Source: Bacteroidota bacterium
Lineage (GTDB): Bacteria; Bacteroidota; Bacteroidia; Bacteroidales; Prolixibacteraceae
NCBI GenBank assembly: GCA_023412195.1
Contig: JAEYNZ010000070.1
Coordinates: 1 to 64,000 of the forward strand
DNA: 64,000 nucleotides
Direction of reading: 5' to 3'
The translations under genes were made by a program, and so were the position numbers. The notes beneath the pieces are model-generated. The model searched no databases and was not told where the DNA came from. It was given only the letters and a program-made list of their open reading frames with translations. Positions 61,970 through 64,000 of the stretch are shown here, piece after piece; the stretch's first letter is position 1, and the number at the start of each line of letters is the position of its first letter.

Positions 61970-61977
61970 CAAACATA
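61970..61977 (-). promoter_or_regulatory. -7 box TATGTTTG of the Ig-like lipoprotein gene
   Basis: TAnnTTTG on the minus strand, 17 nt before the ATG at 61952. Confidence 0.45.
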
Positions 61978-62061
61978 CAAATTCCTGCAAACATTGAGTG
62001 TTAGCTATTGTTAATTCTCGTATAAATAAGCTAACTTGCCATTGATTAAAATAAAATTTAC

Positions 62062-64000
62062 ATGACCAAAAAGAATAAAAAGGAAAAGAAAAAACTGAGC
62101 AAAAGTGTATCATTTAATAAGAAAAAACTTAAAAATGCCATACTTTCCGTTTTATACGACCAGACCGGAAAAGTGGTCAACTATAAACAGATATCATCCT
62201 GGCTTGGGATCAAGGATCAGGAGGGACGGCGCCTTGTAAATGTTGCGCTCGAAGACTTAAAAGACGATGCCTACCTGGAGGAAGTCTCGCGGGGCAGCTA
62301 CAGGCTCAAGGTTAAAACAGGCACTATAACCGGTATTGTTGAACTCCAGCCGCAGGGATTTGCCTATATCAACAGCGAAGAAATGGAACGCCCTGTGCTG
62401 GTCTCGGCTCGCAACCTGAACCATGCCATGGATGGCGATAAAGTGAGGGTGATGATTTACGCCCGCCGTAAAAAACATGACATTGAAGGTGAAGTAACTG
62501 AAATCGTAGAACGTGCAAAAACCCATTTCGTTGGAACTGTTGAGGTTTCACAAAATTTTGCCTTTCTTATACCTGCCGGAAAAGTGGGATTTGACATCTT
62601 CATCTCCAAAGATAACCTTAATGGTGCCAAACACGGACAGAAAGCCATTGCCGAAATTCTTGAGTGGCCATCAAAAGCACGCAGCCCTTTCGGAAAAATA
62701 AGTGAAGTATTGGGCGACACCGGAAACAATGATGCAGAAATGCATGCCATCCTTGCCGAGTATGAACTGCCGCACAAGTTCCCTGAAAAGATCAATAAGG
62801 CGGCTGAAAAAATTCCATATGAAATTCCTGAAGAAGAATATAAGAAGCGCCGCGATTTCAGAGGAGTAACCACCTTTACAATAGACCCTGCCGATGCCAA
62901 GGATTTTGATGATGCTTTATCTATACGTCAGCTCGAAAACAAGAACTGGGAAATAGGAATTCATATAGCCGATGTTACCCATTATGTCATCCCGGGATCG
63001 ATGATCGATGAAGAAGCCCAGAGCAGGGCAACCTCGGTGTACCTGGTCGACCGTGTGGTACCCATGTTGCCTGAAAGGTTATCGAATGGTGTTTGCTCAT
63101 TGCGGCCAAAGGAAGATAAGCTTTGCTTTTCTGCTGTTTTCGAACTGAATGATAATGCCCGTGTGCTCAGCCAGTGGTTCGGAAAAACTGTGATCCACTC
63201 TGACCGCCGCTTTTCGTATGAGGAAGCCCAGGAGATCATTGAAAAAAAGGAAGGTGAGTTATCAGAAGAGCTGCTCAAATTAAACGATCTGGCTCAGAAA
63301 CTCAGGACTGAACGCTTTAAAGATGGTGCAATAGGTTTCGAACGTGTAGAAATAAAATTCAACATCGATGAAAATGGAAAGCCATTGTCCGTTTACTTTA
63401 AAGAATCAAAAGATGCCAACAAACTCATCGAGGAATTTATGTTGCTGGCAAACAAAAAAGTAGCCGAATTCATAGGAAAGCCTGCCCAACGCAAAAAACC
63501 CAAAACGTTTGTTTACCGGATACACGATAAACCTGACCCCGATAAACTTGAAGCCTTTAATTCATTTATACACAGGTTCGGATATGGAATCCAGCTGAAT
63601 TCTGCAAAAACCATTTCAAACTCTATGAACCAGCTGCTCGATCATGTGAAGGGACGTAAAGAACAGAATGTAGTGGAAACCCTTGCGATCAGGACCATGG
63701 CTAAAGCTGCCTATTCAACAAGGAATATAGGGCATTACGGACTTTCATTCGATTATTACACACATTTTACCTCACCTATACGCCGGTATCCGGATATGAT
63801 GGTGCACTGGCTGCTTGAAAAATACCTCGAAGACGGCCGTTCGGCAAATGATCAGAAATATGAAGATTTATGCAAGCATTCATCCGATATGGAGACCAGG
63901 GCAGCCAATGCTGAAAGATCGTCTATTAAATACAAGCAGGTTGAATTCATGCAGGATCATGTAGGCGAGATTTATCAAGGGGTCATATCAGGCATTACAG
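62062..64000 (+). CDS. rnr: Ribonuclease R (3' end outside window)
   Basis: Processive 3'-5' exoribonuclease of the RNase II/RNB family that degrades structured RNA. At least 646 residues are present and open at the window edge. N-terminal basic tail (KKNKKEKKKLSK), a winged-helix-like segment, two cold-shock/OB domains (FAYINSEEMERPVLVS, FAFLIPAGKVGFDIFI), then the RNB catalytic core with the acidic metal site TIDPADAKDFDDALSI. YAYFTSPIRRY-type motif appears as YTHFTSPIRRYPD near the end. The S1 domain expected at the C-terminus is not reached. Start from the ATG of TKKNKKEK. Confidence 0.95.
   Translation, partial: MTKKNKKEKKKLSKSVSFNKKKLKNAILSVLYDQTGKVVNYKQISSWLGIKDQEGRRLVNVALEDLKDDAYLEEVSRGSYRLKVKTGTITGIVELQPQGFAYINSEEMERPVLVSARNLNHAMDGDKVRVMIYARRKKHDIEGEVTEIVERAKTHFVGTVEVSQNFAFLIPAGKVGFDIFISKDNLNGAKHGQKAIAEILEWPSKARSPFGKISEVLGDTGNNDAEMHAILAEYELPHKFPEKINKAAEKIPYEIPEEEYKKRRDFRGVTTFTIDPADAKDFDDALSIRQLENKNWEIGIHIADVTHYVIPGSMIDEEAQSRATSVYLVDRVVPMLPERLSNGVCSLRPKEDKLCFSAVFELNDNARVLSQWFGKTVIHSDRRFSYEEAQEIIEKKEGELSEELLKLNDLAQKLRTERFKDGAIGFERVEIKFNIDENGKPLSVYFKESKDANKLIEEFMLLANKKVAEFIGKPAQRKKPKTFVYRIHDKPDPDKLEAFNSFIHRFGYGIQLNSAKTISNSMNQLLDHVKGRKEQNVVETLAIRTMAKAAYSTRNIGHYGLSFDYYTHFTSPIRRYPDMMVHWLLEKYLEDGRSANDQKYEDLCKHSSDMETRAANAERSSIKYKQVEFMQDHVGEIYQGVISGIT

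Overview
The window is chromosomal DNA of a Bacteroidota bacterium, most likely a free-living Bacteroidales/Marinilabiliales-type organism. The evidence is: type IX secretion (T9SS) C-terminal sorting domains, repeated TAnnTTTG -7 promoter boxes with little Shine-Dalgarno signal, a ribosomal protein S16 with a long Ala/Glu tail, the DapL route to lysine, Tat-exported oxidoreductases, DUF1080 proteins and a GIN-domain adhesin head. No rRNA, tRNA or CRISPR array was seen.

Layout. 0-10 kb: housekeeping metabolism (serA, thyA, folA, ppa) mixed with a Tat lipoprotein amidase, a voltage-gated K+ channel carrying a zinc ribbon, a family-2 glycosyltransferase and an M14 carboxypeptidase. 10-18 kb: an exported aldo/keto reductase, a cell-surface polysaccharide block (FkbM methyltransferase, flippase, HExxH membrane protein on the minus strand; GT4 glycosyltransferase divergent) and a cytochrome c-PQQ sugar dehydrogenase. 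18-25 kb: two paralogous parallel beta-helix exoproteins, one a 1506-residue T9SS substrate. 25-31 kb: class II aldolase, a small mobile-looking repeat, and an operon of an exported Gfo/Idh/MocA oxidoreductase with a HEAT-DUF1080-DUF1080 protein. 31.3-34.3 kb: a repeat island with a RAYT-type (REP-associated tyrosine transposase) gene broken by one stop codon, seven REP/BIME units and a second, divergent thymidylate-synthase-like gene. 34-40 kb: exo/endonuclease, lipB, lipA, a TPR protein and an EamA transporter. 40-45 kb: an AT-rich accessory stretch around ruvC with a MazEF-type pair, an orphan MazE tail, a beta-barrel protein and a frameshifted T9SS protein. 45-54 kb: rpsP, rimM, GIN protein, mscL, tsaC-type gene, GT4, lysA, dapF/dapL and a second flippase. 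54-64 kb: YfhO membrane protein, a frameshifted 3-methyladenine glycosylase, a POT-like transporter, a membrane-anchored receiver domain, an Ig-like lipoprotein and the start of RNase R (cut by the window end).

Pathway links: thyA plus folA form the dTMP/folate cycle. lipB plus lipA make lipoate. dapL, dapF and lysA form the end of lysine/meso-DAP synthesis; this DapF has serine at both positions where the family has its catalytic cysteines. Two flippases, two GT4, one GT2 and one FkbM protein point to surface glycan production. The beta-helix proteins, sugar dehydrogenase, Gfo/Idh and DUF1080 proteins point to extracytoplasmic carbohydrate degradation.

Most notable items: the Ser/Ser DapF, the RAYT-REP island enclosing a second ThyA homologue, a four-copy TCGCGA array at exact 11-bp spacing, a receiver domain fused to a membrane segment, and two frameshifts that both lie in short G tracts.
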